Positions 1-9,197 of a stretch of DNA of 64,000 nucleotides are shown piece by piece. Positions within the stretch are counted from its first letter, which is position 1; each line of letters starts with the position of its first letter. The notes under the pieces were generated by a model, which saw only the letters and a list, made by a program, of their open reading frames with translations, was not told where the DNA came from and made no database searches. This stretch comes from Vibrio cyclitrophicus. GTDB lineage: Bacteria; Pseudomonadota; Gammaproteobacteria; Enterobacterales; Vibrionaceae. Location: assembly GCA_023206055.1 (NCBI GenBank), contig CP065366.1, positions 3,100,001-3,164,000 on the forward strand, in the 5' to 3' direction. The position numbers were made by a program, and so were the translations under genes.

Positions 1-485
1 CCCGCCAACGCAACGGCCGTGGTGTCTGAGCCACCTCGCCCTAAGGTTGTGATATCACCTTTCGCGTTAACGCCTTGAAAACCTGCAACAATGACAATCT
101 GGTCATCATCTAACAGCGCTTTAATAGGAGCGGTATCAATACGCTCAATCGTCGCATTATTATGATTAGAATCGGTGTGTATCTTGGCTTGATAGCCAGT
201 CATCGATGTCGCTTCATAACCCAACTTGTGCAACGTCATCGCTAACAAAGCCATGGAAACTTGTTCTCCAGCTGTTAACAACACATCTAACTCTCTAGCG
301 TTTGGTACGCTATCAACTTGTGAAGCTAAGTTAACTAACCGATTTGTTTCACCTGACATAGCAGAAACGACAACCAGGATCTGGTTCCCTTCATTTTTCG
401 CTTCAATGATTTTTTCTGCTACATGATGGATTCGTTCTATTGAACCCACCGACGTTCCACCAAATTTCTGCACGATAAGAGGCAT
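1..485 (-). CDS. lysC: Aspartate kinase LysC, N-terminal part (cut by window edge)
   Basis: Phosphorylates L-aspartate in the first step of the Lys/Thr/Met/diaminopimelate pathway, in the cytoplasm. Reading the minus strand from the ATG at 485 gives MPLIVQKFGGTSVGS, the KFGGTS nucleotide-binding signature of the amino acid kinase fold, then the conserved stretches VVVSAMSGETN (about residues 36-46) and TLGRGGSDTTA near residue 155. About 161 codons are present; the catalytic end and the ACT domains lie outside the window. A strong ribosome site (GGAAGG/GAAGGG) precedes the start. The gene lies downstream of alaS in the same direction, as in other Vibrio, but two terminator-like hairpins separate them. 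The identity is secure; whether it is a lysine-sensitive isoenzyme cannot be judged without the C-terminus. Confidence 0.93.
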   Translation of the reverse strand, partial: MPLIVQKFGGTSVGSIERIHHVAEKIIEAKNEGNQILVVVSAMSGETNRLVNLASQVDSVPNARELDVLLTAGEQVSMALLAMTLHKLGYEATSMTGYQAKIHTDSNHNNATIERIDTAPIKALLDDDQIVIVAGFQGVNAKGDITTLGRGGSDTTAVALA

Positions 486-562
486 TTTCACCCTTCCTCA
501 CCTTCCCAAGACCAATGTCTATATATGACAAAAAAACACATACTCCGCGTCATGGCGAAGCA

Positions 563-612
563 ATAAAAAATTAACCAAGGAGTCTAACGTTACCATTAGA
601 CTTCTTGGTTAA
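563..612 (-). terminator. Terminator-like hairpin in the lysC leader (possible attenuator)
   Basis: A 17-bp stem (571-587 pairing with 596-612, one G-T wobble) with an 8-nt loop is followed on the minus strand by six T. It sits after the alaS terminator and 78 nt before the lysC start. It could be a second terminator for alaS readthrough or an attenuator acting on lysC. No lysine-riboswitch-like structure is evident, and the whole alaS-lysC gap (220 bp) holds little else. Confidence 0.7.
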
Positions 613-650
613 TCTCAATCAAATCTTTTTCAGACGTTCTTCCAATAGGC

Positions 651-686
651 AAAATAAAAGATGCCCAATCAGTTGATTGGGCATCT
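651..686 (-). terminator. alaS rho-independent terminator
   Basis: A perfect 11-bp stem (660-670 with 675-685, loop AGTT on the plus strand) is followed on the minus strand by TTTTATTTT, 20 bases after the alaS stop. This is a classical intrinsic terminator. Confidence 0.9.
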
Positions 687-705
687 TTGTATCAATTACT
701 TAAGC

Positions 706-3288
706 TTAAAGACGCTCTTCTAGCCAAGTGCGTACTGATTTAAGCGCTTCAGGTAGTGCTTCAACGTCTGTACCACCCGCTTGAGCCATATCTGGGCGAC
801 CGCCACCTTTACCGCCAATTTGCTCAGCAACCATCTTAACGAGGTCACCTGCTTTTACTTTGCCGATAAGGTCTTTGGTTACACCAGCAATCAAGCCAAC
901 TTTACCGTCTGCTATGTTTGCGATCAGAATGATACCGCTACCTACTTGGTTTTTAGCGTTATCAACCATGGTACGTAGGTTCTTGTTGTCTGCGCCTTCA
1001 ATTGCAGCAACCAAAACTTTAGTACCAGAGATGTCTTCTACTTTGCCCATGATGTTTGCGCTTTCTGCTGCAGCCATCTTTTCTTTAAGCAGTTGGATTT
1101 CTTTCTCTAGAGATTTCGCTTTCTTAGCCGACTCTGCCAGTTTCTCTTCGTAAGCGTTAGCTTGAGCTTCTACAGCATCTAGAGCCGCTTCGCCTGTTAC
1201 CGCTTCGATACGACGAATACCCGCAGCAATACCACCTTCAGAAGTGATCTTGAATAGGCCGATATCACCCGTGTTGCTTGCGTGGATACCACCACAAAGT
1301 TCAGTAGAGAAATCGCCCATAGACAGAACGCGAACTTCATCATCGTACTTCTCGCCAAACAGTGCCATCGCACCTTTTTCTTTCGCTGACTCGATGTCCA
1401 TGATATTGGTTTCAATCACATGGTTCTTACGAACTTGTGCATTAACCAAGCGCTCTACTTCTTTAATCTGTGCCGGTGTTACCGCTTCAAGGTTAGAGAA
1501 GTCAAAACGTAGGTTATCTGGCTTAACCAAAGAACCTTTCTGAGCAACATGCTCACCTAGAACTTCGCGCAATGCAGAGTGAAGTAAGTGCGTTGCAGAG
1601 TGATTTAGTGAGATAGCAGCACGACGCTCAGCGTCAACCGTTGCTTCTACTTTATCGCCCTTAGCGAATACGCCTTCAACTAGCTCACCGTGATGCGCAA
1701 ATGCGTTACCTAGCTTCTGAGTGTCTTGTACTTTGAATAGACCAGAGGCTGTTTTTAGCGTACCAGCATCACCACATTGACCGCCTGATTCAGCGTAGAA
1801 TGGAGTCTCTTCAAGGATGATGATCGCTTTATCACCAGCCGATAGTGAAGATACTTCTTCGCCGTCAACGAATAACGCAGAAATTTCACCCGCACCTTCA
1901 GTACCTGTGTAACCACAGAACTCAGTGTTAGTGTCTACTTTGATCGTTGCGTTGTAATCAGTACCGAATTGACCCGCTTCACGTGCACGCTTGCGCTGTG
2001 CTTCCATCGCCTTCTCAAAGCCTTCTTCATCGATAGTAAAGTCGCGTTCACGAGCTACATCGTTAGTAAGGTCAGCAGGGAAGCCGTATGTATCGTAAAG
2101 TTTGAAGACTGTTTCACCGTCAAGCTCTTTGCCTTCAAGTGCGTCTAATGCGTCGTTAAGGATAACCATGCCACGCTCTAGCGTACGACCAAAGTTCTCT
2201 TCTTCGATGCGAAGTACTTTTTCAACAAGCTCTTGTTGTTTCTTAAGCTCTTCAGCCGCAGAACCCATCACTTCAGCCAGTACACCCACAAGTTTGTGGA
2301 AGAACACGCCTTGTGCACCAACCTTGTTACCGTGACGAACTGCACGACGAATAATACGACGTAGAACGTAGCCACGACCTTCGTTTGAAGGCATAACGCC
2401 GTCAGCAATTAGGAATGAACAAGAACGGATGTGGTCAGCAATAACGCGTAGCGATTGGTTAGATAGATCATCATGACCTACAACTTCAGCAGTCGCTTTG
2501 ATTAGCTTTTGGAATACATCAATTTCGTAGTTAGAGTGAACGCCCTGCATGATTGCAGAGATACGCTCAATACCCATACCAGTATCTACAGCTGGCTTAG
2601 GTAGCGGTTCCATTGTGCCGTCAGCGTGACGGTTGAACTGCATGAATACGTTGTTCCAGATCTCGATGAAACGGTCACCATCTTCTTCAGGTGTACCAGG
2701 ACGGCCACCCCAGATGTGCTCACCGTGATCGTAGAAGATTTCAGTACATGGACCACAAGGACCCGTGTCACCCATCGTCCAGAAGTTATCAGACTCGAAC
2801 TGTTTACCGCCTTCTTTGTCGCCAATGCGAACGATACGGTCAGCAGGAACACCTACTTTTTTGTTCCAGATATCGAATGCTTCATCATCTGTCTCGTATA
2901 CCGTTACCAGCAGACGGTCTTTTGGCAGTTGAAGAGTCTCAGTCAGGAATTCCCAAGCAAAACCAATTGCTTCTTCTTTGAAGTAGTCGCCAAAGCTGAA
3001 GTTGCCTAGCATTTCGAAGAACGTGTGGTGACGAGCCGTGAAACCTACGTTTTCAAGGTCATTGTGTTTACCACCCGCACGTACACAACGCTGAGCCGTA
3101 GTTGCTCGAGTGTAGGCACGCTTTTCGGCGCCTAAGAAGCAATCTTTGAATTGGTTCATACCTGCGTTAGTAAATAGCAGGGTTGGATCGTTATGTGGAA
3201 CTAACGATGAACTGTCTACGATTTGGTGTTCTTTGCTCTCAAAGAACTTAAGGAACGCGTTGCGAACCTCATCAGTGCTCATGTACAT
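706..3288 (-). CDS. alaS: Alanyl-tRNA synthetase AlaS
   Basis: Class II synthetase that charges tRNA-Ala, with a built-in editing domain for mischarged Ser/Gly. The 860-residue product has the N-terminal catalytic core (FFESKEHQIV and the TNAGMNQFKDCFLG region, residues about 15-55), the editing-domain zinc motif HSATHLLHSAL (about residue 553), a CGG-H motif (ELCGGIHASNTGD, about residue 652) and the C-terminal GGKGGGRPDMAQAGG segment of the C-Ala domain. The length is close to E. coli AlaS (876). Two ATGs are possible, at 3288 and 3282; an AGGAAG site six bases before 3288 favours the first, while family alignment (MSTDEVR) also allows the second. It is followed by its own terminator. recX, usually between recA and alaS, is not seen. 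Confidence 0.97.
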   Translation of the reverse strand: MYMSTDEVRNAFLKFFESKEHQIVDSSSLVPHNDPTLLFTNAGMNQFKDCFLGAEKRAYTRATTAQRCVRAGGKHNDLENVGFTARHHTFFEMLGNFSFGDYFKEEAIGFAWEFLTETLQLPKDRLLVTVYETDDEAFDIWNKKVGVPADRIVRIGDKEGGKQFESDNFWTMGDTGPCGPCTEIFYDHGEHIWGGRPGTPEEDGDRFIEIWNNVFMQFNRHADGTMEPLPKPAVDTGMGIERISAIMQGVHSNYEIDVFQKLIKATAEVVGHDDLSNQSLRVIADHIRSCSFLIADGVMPSNEGRGYVLRRIIRRAVRHGNKVGAQGVFFHKLVGVLAEVMGSAAEELKKQQELVEKVLRIEEENFGRTLERGMVILNDALDALEGKELDGETVFKLYDTYGFPADLTNDVARERDFTIDEEGFEKAMEAQRKRAREAGQFGTDYNATIKVDTNTEFCGYTGTEGAGEISALFVDGEEVSSLSAGDKAIIILEETPFYAESGGQCGDAGTLKTASGLFKVQDTQKLGNAFAHHGELVEGVFAKGDKVEATVDAERRAAISLNHSATHLLHSALREVLGEHVAQKGSLVKPDNLRFDFSNLEAVTPAQIKEVERLVNAQVRKNHVIETNIMDIESAKEKGAMALFGEKYDDEVRVLSMGDFSTELCGGIHASNTGDIGLFKITSEGGIAAGIRRIEAVTGEAALDAVEAQANAYEEKLAESAKKAKSLEKEIQLLKEKMAAAESANIMGKVEDISGTKVLVAAIEGADNKNLRTMVDNAKNQVGSGIILIANIADGKVGLIAGVTKDLIGKVKAGDLVKMVAEQIGGKGGGRPDMAQAGGTDVEALPEALKSVRTWLEERL

Positions 3289-3532
3289 GCAGCTCTTCCT
3301 GAAAATAGTCGAGTTAGAATTTTGCCGTATTGTAGATCATGGTTAAGGCTTCGACTAGTTTTCTTGTAGAAAAGACACCCTTGGGCAGGATTTTAGTGGG
3401 AATTCGATAAAATGAAGAATATTCCACTATATCTAGCCGTGGAAAAGCAGAACTAAATTGATGACCTAGGAACTAAGAATCTTAGTTAACGAAAGAAGGT
3501 TGACCAAAGACATTCTCGACAGAGTTGCTCCA
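3289..3532. other. recA-alaS intergenic region without recX
   Basis: This stretch, together with the recA terminator, fills the 332 bp between recA and alaS. No credible open reading frame or recX remnant is seen in the minus-strand frames. A short palindrome AACTAAG-AAT-CTTAGTT lies at about 3471-3487. The alaS promoter is presumably here, but I cannot place it confidently. Confidence 0.6.
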
Positions 3533-3566
3533 ATAAAAAAGCCCCGCATAAAATATGCGAGGCTTT
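3533..3566 (-). terminator. recA rho-independent terminator
   Basis: A 10-bp stem (3541-3550 with 3554-3563, one wobble) is followed on the minus strand by six T, about 60 bases past the recA stop. The stem closely resembles that of the eno terminator in this window. Confidence 0.9.
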
Positions 3567-3620
3567 AGGTTCTTTCAAAGCGAATGTTTCTTTAAAACAA
3601 CCGCTCTATAAAACGTTAGC

Positions 3621-4661
3621 TTATAGCTCTTCGTTTTCTTCTTCTTTCTCTGCGCCCTTCTCTTCAAGAACAGCAGGAGTCAGTAGCAACTCACGAAGTT
3701 TAGTATCGATCTCAAGAGCAACCTCTGGGTTTTCACGTAGATATTTACCAGCGTTAGCTTTACCTTGGCCGATCTTGTCGCCCTTGTAGCTGTACCAAGC
3801 GCCCGCTTTTTCTACCAGCTTGTTCTTAACACCTAAATCGATAAGCTCACCTTCACGGTTGAAGCCTTTGCCGTATAGGATTTGAGTTTCAGCTTGTTTG
3901 AATGGTGCAGCAATCTTGTTCTTAACAACCTTGATACGAGTTTCGTTACCAACAACTTCATCACCATCTTTGATCGCACCAGTACGGCGAATATCAAGAC
4001 GAACAGATGCGTAGAACTTAAGAGCGTTACCACCAGTTGTTGTTTCTGGGTTACCAAACATCACACCAATCTTCATACGGATTTGGTTGATGAAGATAGC
4101 CATACAGTTAGACTGCTTAAGGTTACCAGTTAGCTTACGCATCGCTTGAGAAAGCATACGAGCCTGAAGACCCATGTGGCTATCGCCCATTTCGCCTTCG
4201 ATTTCTGCTTTTGGTGTTAGTGCTGCGACTGAGTCAATAACAAGTACATCGATTGCACCTGAACGAGCCAGTGCATCACAGATTTCTAGCGCTTGCTCAC
4301 CTGTATCTGGTTGAGAAACAAGAAGCGCATCGATATCAACACCAAGTTTTTGAGCGTAGATAGGGTCGAGGGCGTGTTCCGCATCAACGAAAGCACACGT
4401 CTTGCCAACTTTTTGGGCTGCAGCAATAAGCTCAAGCGTTAGCGTTGTTTTACCTGATGATTCTGGACCGTAAACTTCTACGATACGTCCCATCGGTAGG
4501 CCACCAGCACCTAGTGCGATATCTAGAGATAGAGAACCTGTAGAAATAGTTTCTACGTCCATTGTGCGGTTATCACCAAGACGCATGATAGAACCTTTAC
4601 CAAATTGCTTTTCAATCTGACCAAGAGCTGCGGCTAACGCTTTTTGTTTATTCTCGTCCAT
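3621..4661 (-). CDS. recA: Recombinase RecA
   Basis: ATP-dependent strand-exchange protein for homologous recombination and co-protease for LexA cleavage. The 346-residue product begins MDENKQKALAAALGQIEKQ, the usual Vibrio N-terminus. It carries Walker A GPESSGKT (about residue 66), Walker B LVIDSVAAL (about 140), the DNA-binding L1 region GEMGDSHMGLQARMLSQA and L2 region FGNPETTTGGNALKFYAS, and an acidic C-terminal tail. The start is placed at ATG 4661 because a GGAG site lies six bases upstream; an in-frame GTG at 4673 would sit on that site. A LexA box overlaps the promoter. pncC lies upstream in the same direction, as in E. coli. Confidence 0.98.
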   Translation of the reverse strand: MDENKQKALAAALGQIEKQFGKGSIMRLGDNRTMDVETISTGSLSLDIALGAGGLPMGRIVEVYGPESSGKTTLTLELIAAAQKVGKTCAFVDAEHALDPIYAQKLGVDIDALLVSQPDTGEQALEICDALARSGAIDVLVIDSVAALTPKAEIEGEMGDSHMGLQARMLSQAMRKLTGNLKQSNCMAIFINQIRMKIGVMFGNPETTTGGNALKFYASVRLDIRRTGAIKDGDEVVGNETRIKVVKNKIAAPFKQAETQILYGKGFNREGELIDLGVKNKLVEKAGAWYSYKGDKIGQGKANAGKYLRENPEVALEIDTKLRELLLTPAVLEEKGAEKEEENEEL

Positions 4662-4743
4662 TTCTATCTCCACATAATCGGTTGTCTCAACAAGCGATCT
4701 AGAATCTATTTCTAACCCACATAGGGGTGACTAATTGGCTTTC

Positions 4744-4776
4744 ATTATACTGTTGATTCATACAGTGTCCATACCT
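4744..4776 (-). promoter_or_regulatory. recA promoter with LexA (SOS) box
   Basis: On the minus strand a TATAAT -10 (plus 4744-4749) and a TGGACA -35 (about 4766-4771) are 16 bp apart. Between them lies CTG-N10-CAG at 4750-4765 (CTGTTGATTCATACAG), which fits the gammaproteobacterial LexA operator and blocks the promoter when LexA is bound. It is 85-115 bp upstream of the recA start. Confidence 0.88.
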
Positions 4777-4800
4777 GTATGAAAATAATTTGTACAAATG

Positions 4801-5295
4801 TTACTTACCTTCCATTGATAGGTAATCATAAATAACTTGCAGGGCATGGTGCGTCGCTTGTTGGCGTACTTGTGATCTATCACCTGTAAATACATTCGTT
4901 TCTACTTTATTCCACCCATCACAGGCCTTCCAAGCAAAACACACCGTCCCTACAGGTTTATCTTCCGAGCCACCACCAGGACCGGCAATACCACTTATCG
5001 ATACCGAAATTGTGCCATTTGAATTTTGCAACGCACCATCAGCCATTTCGATTACTACAGGCTCACTCACAGCGCCGAACTCAATTAATGTTTTAAGCTG
5101 TACACCGATCATCTCTTGCTTGGCTTCATTGCTGTACGTAACAAAAGCGCGATCAAACCACCCAGAGCTGCCCGCAATATCGGTTACCGCGCTAGCAACG
5201 CCACCGCCAGTACAAGATTCAGCCGTCACTAATACATGTTTATGTTTCGCAAGTAAGTGTCCGAGTTTTTCACTAAGAGCTTGAGTCGTCTGCAT
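4801..5295 (-). CDS. pncC: Nicotinamide-nucleotide amidohydrolase PncC (CinA C-terminal family)
   Basis: Deamidates nicotinamide mononucleotide to nicotinate mononucleotide in NAD salvage. The 164-residue protein is a stand-alone CinA C-terminal domain of the same size as E. coli PncC (YgaD). It has the family motifs AESCTGGG (about residue 25), TYSNEAKQEMIGV (about 54) and SISGIAGPGGG followed by KPVGTV (about 99-120). It lies immediately upstream of recA and is divergent from mutS, with a 123-bp shared promoter region. That region carries a direct repeat CTTTTCGCA at 5339-5347 and 5355-5363. Confidence 0.93.
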   Translation of the reverse strand: MQTTQALSEKLGHLLAKHKHVLVTAESCTGGGVASAVTDIAGSSGWFDRAFVTYSNEAKQEMIGVQLKTLIEFGAVSEPVVIEMADGALQNSNGTISVSISGIAGPGGGSEDKPVGTVCFAWKACDGWNKVETNVFTGDRSQVRQQATHHALQVIYDYLSMEGK

Positions 5296-5418
5296 CTTTG
5301 GCTTCCCTTATCTAGATGTATATCATTTGGATTTGCATCTTTTCGCATGTGTCGCTTTTCGCACGAAACGCTTTCACGTATCCTAAGCCGCAATAGAAAT
5401 AAACGAAAGAAGTTAACT

Positions 5419-7980
5419 GTGAAAGCCGATCAAAAACATACTCCCATGATGCAGCAGTACCTAAAATTAAAAGCAGAAAATCCAGAAATTTTGCTGTTCT
5501 ATCGCATGGGAGATTTCTACGAGCTTTTCTACGATGACGCTAAAAAAGCCTCTCAACTCCTCGATATTTCGCTAACCAAGCGTGGCTCTTCAAACGGTGA
5601 GCCGATTCCTATGGCTGGCGTCCCATACCACGCCGTTGAAGGTTACCTGGCGAAGTTAGTGCAGTTGGGCGAGTCCGTAGCAATTTGTGAGCAGATTGGT
5701 AATCCAGCAACTTCAAAGGGCCCGGTTGATCGCGCTGTCGTAAGAATTGTGACACCGGGAACTGTAACGGATGAAGCACTGCTTTCTGAGCGTGTTGATA
5801 ACCTAATTGCCTCCATTTACCACCATAATGGTAAATTTGGCTACGCAACGCTTGATATTACTTCTGGCCGATTCCAGCTATGTGAGCCGGAAACTGAAGA
5901 AGCGATGGCGGCTGAGTTACAAAGAACGTCACCACGTGAGCTGTTATTCCCTGAAGATTTCGAACCCGTAAATTTGATGGCAAGTCGTAATGGCAATCGC
6001 CGTCGTCCAGTATGGGAATTTGAATTAGATACAGCGAAGCAACAACTCAATCAACAATTTGGTACTCGCGATCTCGTTGGCTTTGGCGTTGAAAGTGCAA
6101 AACTTGGTTTATGCGCTGCGGGTTGTTTGATTCAATATGTAAAAGACACGCAACGTACTGCTCTTCCACACATCCGTTCACTCACAATGGATAAGCAAGA
6201 TCATTCGGTGATCCTTGATGCGGCTACTCGCCGTAATTTGGAGATCACCCAAAATCTCAGTGGCGGCACAGACAACACCCTAGCCGAAGTACTTGATCAC
6301 ACTGCGACTGCTATGGGTAGCCGTATGCTTAAGCGTTGGTTACATCAACCCATGCGTAACATTTCGGCTCTTGATCAACGCCTAGATGCGATTGGTGAAA
6401 TGAAAGATTTAGCTCTATTCACAGAGCTGCAACCAACCTTAAAACAGATTGGTGATATCGAACGTATTCTTGCTCGATTAGCACTTCGCTCTGCTCGTCC
6501 TCGCGATATGGCACGACTTCGCCAAGCAATGGAATACTTGCCGGAGCTTGCAGAAACGCTGACGCAACTTAAGCACCCGTACCTGACTCAGCTTGCTCAG
6601 TATGCATCTCCTGTGGGTGAAGTATCAGAGCTGCTTGAGCGTGCTATCAAAGAAAACCCACCGGTGGTGATCCGCGATGGTGGTGTGATTGCAGAAGGCT
6701 ACAATGCCGAGTTAGACGAATGGCGCGACCTTGCAGCTGGTGCAACCGAATTTCTTGATAAACTTGAGCAAGAAGAGCGCGAACGTCATGGCATCGACAC
6801 GCTTAAAGTTGGCTACAACAACGTACACGGTTTCTTCATTCAAGTAAGCCGCGGACAAAGCCATCTTGTGCCACCACACTATGTTCGTCGTCAAACGCTG
6901 AAAAATGCAGAACGCTACATTATTCCTGAGCTAAAAGAGCACGAAGACAAAGTTCTCAGCTCTAAATCGAAAGCCCTAGCTATCGAGAAAAAGTTGTGGG
7001 ATGAGTTGTTTGATTTGTTACTGCCTTATCTAGAGCGACTACAAAACATCGCTTCTTCAATATCTCAGCTGGATGTTCTACAAAACTTAGCTGAACGTGC
7101 AGACACCCTTGATTACTGTCGTCCAACTATGACAGAGTCTGCTGGTGTTCAAATTCAGGCGGGCCGTCACCCCGTTGTTGAACAAGTAATGGACGAACCG
7201 TTTATTGCGAACCCTATCGACCTCAATGATCAACGTAAGATGCTGATCATCACAGGTCCAAACATGGGTGGTAAGTCGACCTACATGCGTCAAACAGCCC
7301 TTATTGCGCTGATGGCTCATATCGGTTGTTATGTTCCAGCAGAAAGCGCGACGATTGGTTCTATCGACCGTATCTTTACTCGTATTGGCGCATCCGATGA
7401 TTTGGCTTCGGGTCGTTCAACCTTCATGGTTGAGATGACCGAAACCGCGAATATTCTGCACAACGCAACACCAAATAGCCTTGTGTTAATGGATGAAATC
7501 GGTCGTGGTACCAGTACTTACGATGGTCTATCTCTGGCTTGGGCAAGTGCTGAATGGCTCGCCAATCAAATCAATGCGATGACGCTATTTGCAACGCACT
7601 ACTTTGAGCTAACTGAACTGCCGAACCAACTGCCAACATTGGCAAATGTGCACTTGGACGCGGTTGAACACGGCGACAGCATTGCCTTTATGCACGCAGT
7701 TCAAGAAGGTGCAGCAAGTAAATCTTACGGCCTTGCGGTTGCTGGATTGGCTGGCGTACCTAAAGCGGTGATCAAAAACGCACGTGCGAAGCTGACTCAA
7801 CTAGAAGCGTTAAGTATTGAGTCTCCGGCATCAAAGCCAAGTGGTGTCGATATCGCGAACCAACTTAGCCTGATCCCAGAGCCGAGTGAAGTAGAGCAGG
7901 CACTGGCAAATGTTGATCCTGATGATCTAACCCCTCGCCAAGCATTACAAGAACTTTATCGCTTGAAGAAGCTGCTTTAG
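5419..7980 (+). CDS. mutS: DNA mismatch repair protein MutS
   Basis: Recognises base mismatches and small loops and recruits MutL. The predicted 853-residue protein has the mismatch-probing F-Y-E motif within GDFYELF (residues 32-37), the MutS connector, core and clamp domains, and a C-terminal ABC-type ATPase with Walker A GPNMGGKST (about residue 614), Walker B VLMDEIGRGTST and LFATHYFEL. The frame is open far upstream, to 5257, but that part overlaps divergent pncC and does not resemble MutS. The GTG at 5419, followed by KADQKHTPMMQQY, matches the family start and gives the E. coli length. A GAAAGAAG stretch serves as a modest ribosome site. A bidirectional terminator separates it from convergent rpoS. 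Confidence 0.96.
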   Translation: MKADQKHTPMMQQYLKLKAENPEILLFYRMGDFYELFYDDAKKASQLLDISLTKRGSSNGEPIPMAGVPYHAVEGYLAKLVQLGESVAICEQIGNPATSKGPVDRAVVRIVTPGTVTDEALLSERVDNLIASIYHHNGKFGYATLDITSGRFQLCEPETEEAMAAELQRTSPRELLFPEDFEPVNLMASRNGNRRRPVWEFELDTAKQQLNQQFGTRDLVGFGVESAKLGLCAAGCLIQYVKDTQRTALPHIRSLTMDKQDHSVILDAATRRNLEITQNLSGGTDNTLAEVLDHTATAMGSRMLKRWLHQPMRNISALDQRLDAIGEMKDLALFTELQPTLKQIGDIERILARLALRSARPRDMARLRQAMEYLPELAETLTQLKHPYLTQLAQYASPVGEVSELLERAIKENPPVVIRDGGVIAEGYNAELDEWRDLAAGATEFLDKLEQEERERHGIDTLKVGYNNVHGFFIQVSRGQSHLVPPHYVRRQTLKNAERYIIPELKEHEDKVLSSKSKALAIEKKLWDELFDLLLPYLERLQNIASSISQLDVLQNLAERADTLDYCRPTMTESAGVQIQAGRHPVVEQVMDEPFIANPIDLNDQRKMLIITGPNMGGKSTYMRQTALIALMAHIGCYVPAESATIGSIDRIFTRIGASDDLASGRSTFMVEMTETANILHNATPNSLVLMDEIGRGTSTYDGLSLAWASAEWLANQINAMTLFATHYFELTELPNQLPTLANVHLDAVEHGDSIAFMHAVQEGAASKSYGLAVAGLAGVPKAVIKNARAKLTQLEALSIESPASKPSGVDIANQLSLIPEPSEVEQALANVDPDDLTPRQALQELYRLKKLL

Positions 7981-8050
7981 TCTCTTACCAAGTAGCTTGT
8001 TATTGCCGTACTATTATTTTGATTAGACGGCATGGAATACCAAAGCCACA

Positions 8051-8086
8051 AAAAAAAACGCTGACTTAAAGTCAGCGTTTTTATTT
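8051..8086. terminator. Bidirectional terminator between mutS and rpoS
   Basis: A 7-bp stem CGCTGAC (8059-8065) pairs with GTCAGCG (8071-8077), flanked by A8 on the left and T5ATTT on the right. It can terminate both mutS and rpoS. Confidence 0.9.
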
Positions 8087-8118
8087 GTCTTCTATTTAGA
8101 GAAACATCATCCGTTCAA

Positions 8119-9099
8119 TTAGTCGTTTTCAACGTTGAACAGATTTTCCATATTCAAGCCTTGCTTGATTAGAATCTCACGTAGACGACGAAGACCTTCA
8201 ACTTGGATTTGACGAACACGTTCACGAGTCAGGCTGATTTCACGGCCTACTTCTTCTAATGTTGACGGTTCATAGCCAAGTAGTCCAAAGCGACGCGCAA
8301 GCACCTCTTTCTGCTTCGGATTCAGCTCATCAAGCCAGAAAATCAGTGAATTCTTGATATCGCTATCTTGAGTTGAAACTTCAGGATCTGAGTTGTTGAT
8401 GTCCGGAATAATATCCAGTAGCGCTTTCTCACCATCACCACCAATCGGCGTATCAACGGAGCTCACTCTTTCGTTTAGACGAAGCATCTTACTCACATCA
8501 CCAACTGGTTTATCTAGCTTAGAAGCGATTTCTTCCGCCGTTGGTTCGTGGTCAAGTTTTTGTGATAGCTCTCGTGCAGTACGTAGGTAGATATTCAGCT
8601 CTTTCACAACATGAATTGGCAAACGGATAGTGCGAGTCTGATTCATTAACGCACGTTCAATGGTTTGACGAATCCACCATGTCGCGTAGGTTGAGAAGCG
8701 GAAGCCACGCTCTGGGTCAAACTTCTCTACCGCGCGAATCAAACCTAGGTTGCCTTCTTCAATAAGATCGAGAAGTGCAAGGCCACGGTTGCTATAACGA
8801 CGAGAAATTTTCACCACCAAACGCAGGTTACTTTCAATCATGCGTTTGCGTGCTGCTTCATCACCGCGTAGAGCACGACGTGCATAAAGCACTTCTTCTT
8901 CAGCGGTTAATAGTGGTGAGAAACCGATTTCGCCTAGATAGAGTTGAGTAGCATCTAAACTTTTAGATGTAACTTCAGTCTCTTCTTTCGTTTCGGCTTT
9001 CTTTTTGACTGTTCGTTTTGCTTTTCCAAGAGCTTCCGGTTCCGTGGTTGCTTGGTTAAGATCGAACTCTTCTTTGGTTACTGCATTGCTTATACTCAT
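8119..9099 (-). CDS. rpoS: RNA polymerase sigma factor RpoS (sigma-S)
   Basis: Master sigma factor of stationary phase and general stress. The 326-residue product has region 1.2/2 (YLGEIGFSPLLTAEEEV; RMIESNLRLVVKISRRY; FRFSTYATWWIRQTIERA), region 3, and the region 4 helix-turn-helix (TLEEVGREISLTRERVRQI) followed by LRREILIKQGLN. The ATG at 9099 has an excellent GGGGGAGG site; a longer frame to 9126 lacks family support. The N-terminal 50 residues are Lys/Glu-rich and differ from V. cholerae RpoS, which is normal for this variable part. It follows nlpD, within which rpoS promoters lie in related bacteria. Confidence 0.97.
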   Translation of the reverse strand: MSISNAVTKEEFDLNQATTEPEALGKAKRTVKKKAETKEETEVTSKSLDATQLYLGEIGFSPLLTAEEEVLYARRALRGDEAARKRMIESNLRLVVKISRRYSNRGLALLDLIEEGNLGLIRAVEKFDPERGFRFSTYATWWIRQTIERALMNQTRTIRLPIHVVKELNIYLRTARELSQKLDHEPTAEEIASKLDKPVGDVSKMLRLNERVSSVDTPIGGDGEKALLDIIPDINNSDPEVSTQDSDIKNSLIFWLDELNPKQKEVLARRFGLLGYEPSTLEEVGREISLTRERVRQIQVEGLRRLREILIKQGLNMENLFNVEND

Positions 9100-9197
9100 A
9101 ACGCCTCCCCCTGGCGAAATTAGCATGACATTACAACTTCATATGTCGCTAAATGACTGTGTCACTCAATACAATACGTTAATCATTCATATTGTAT

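Noticed and set aside
486..705. Lysine riboswitch in the lysC leader
   Set aside because: Known lysine riboswitches need about 170 nt with several helices. The gap has two simple hairpins and no recognisable L-box core.
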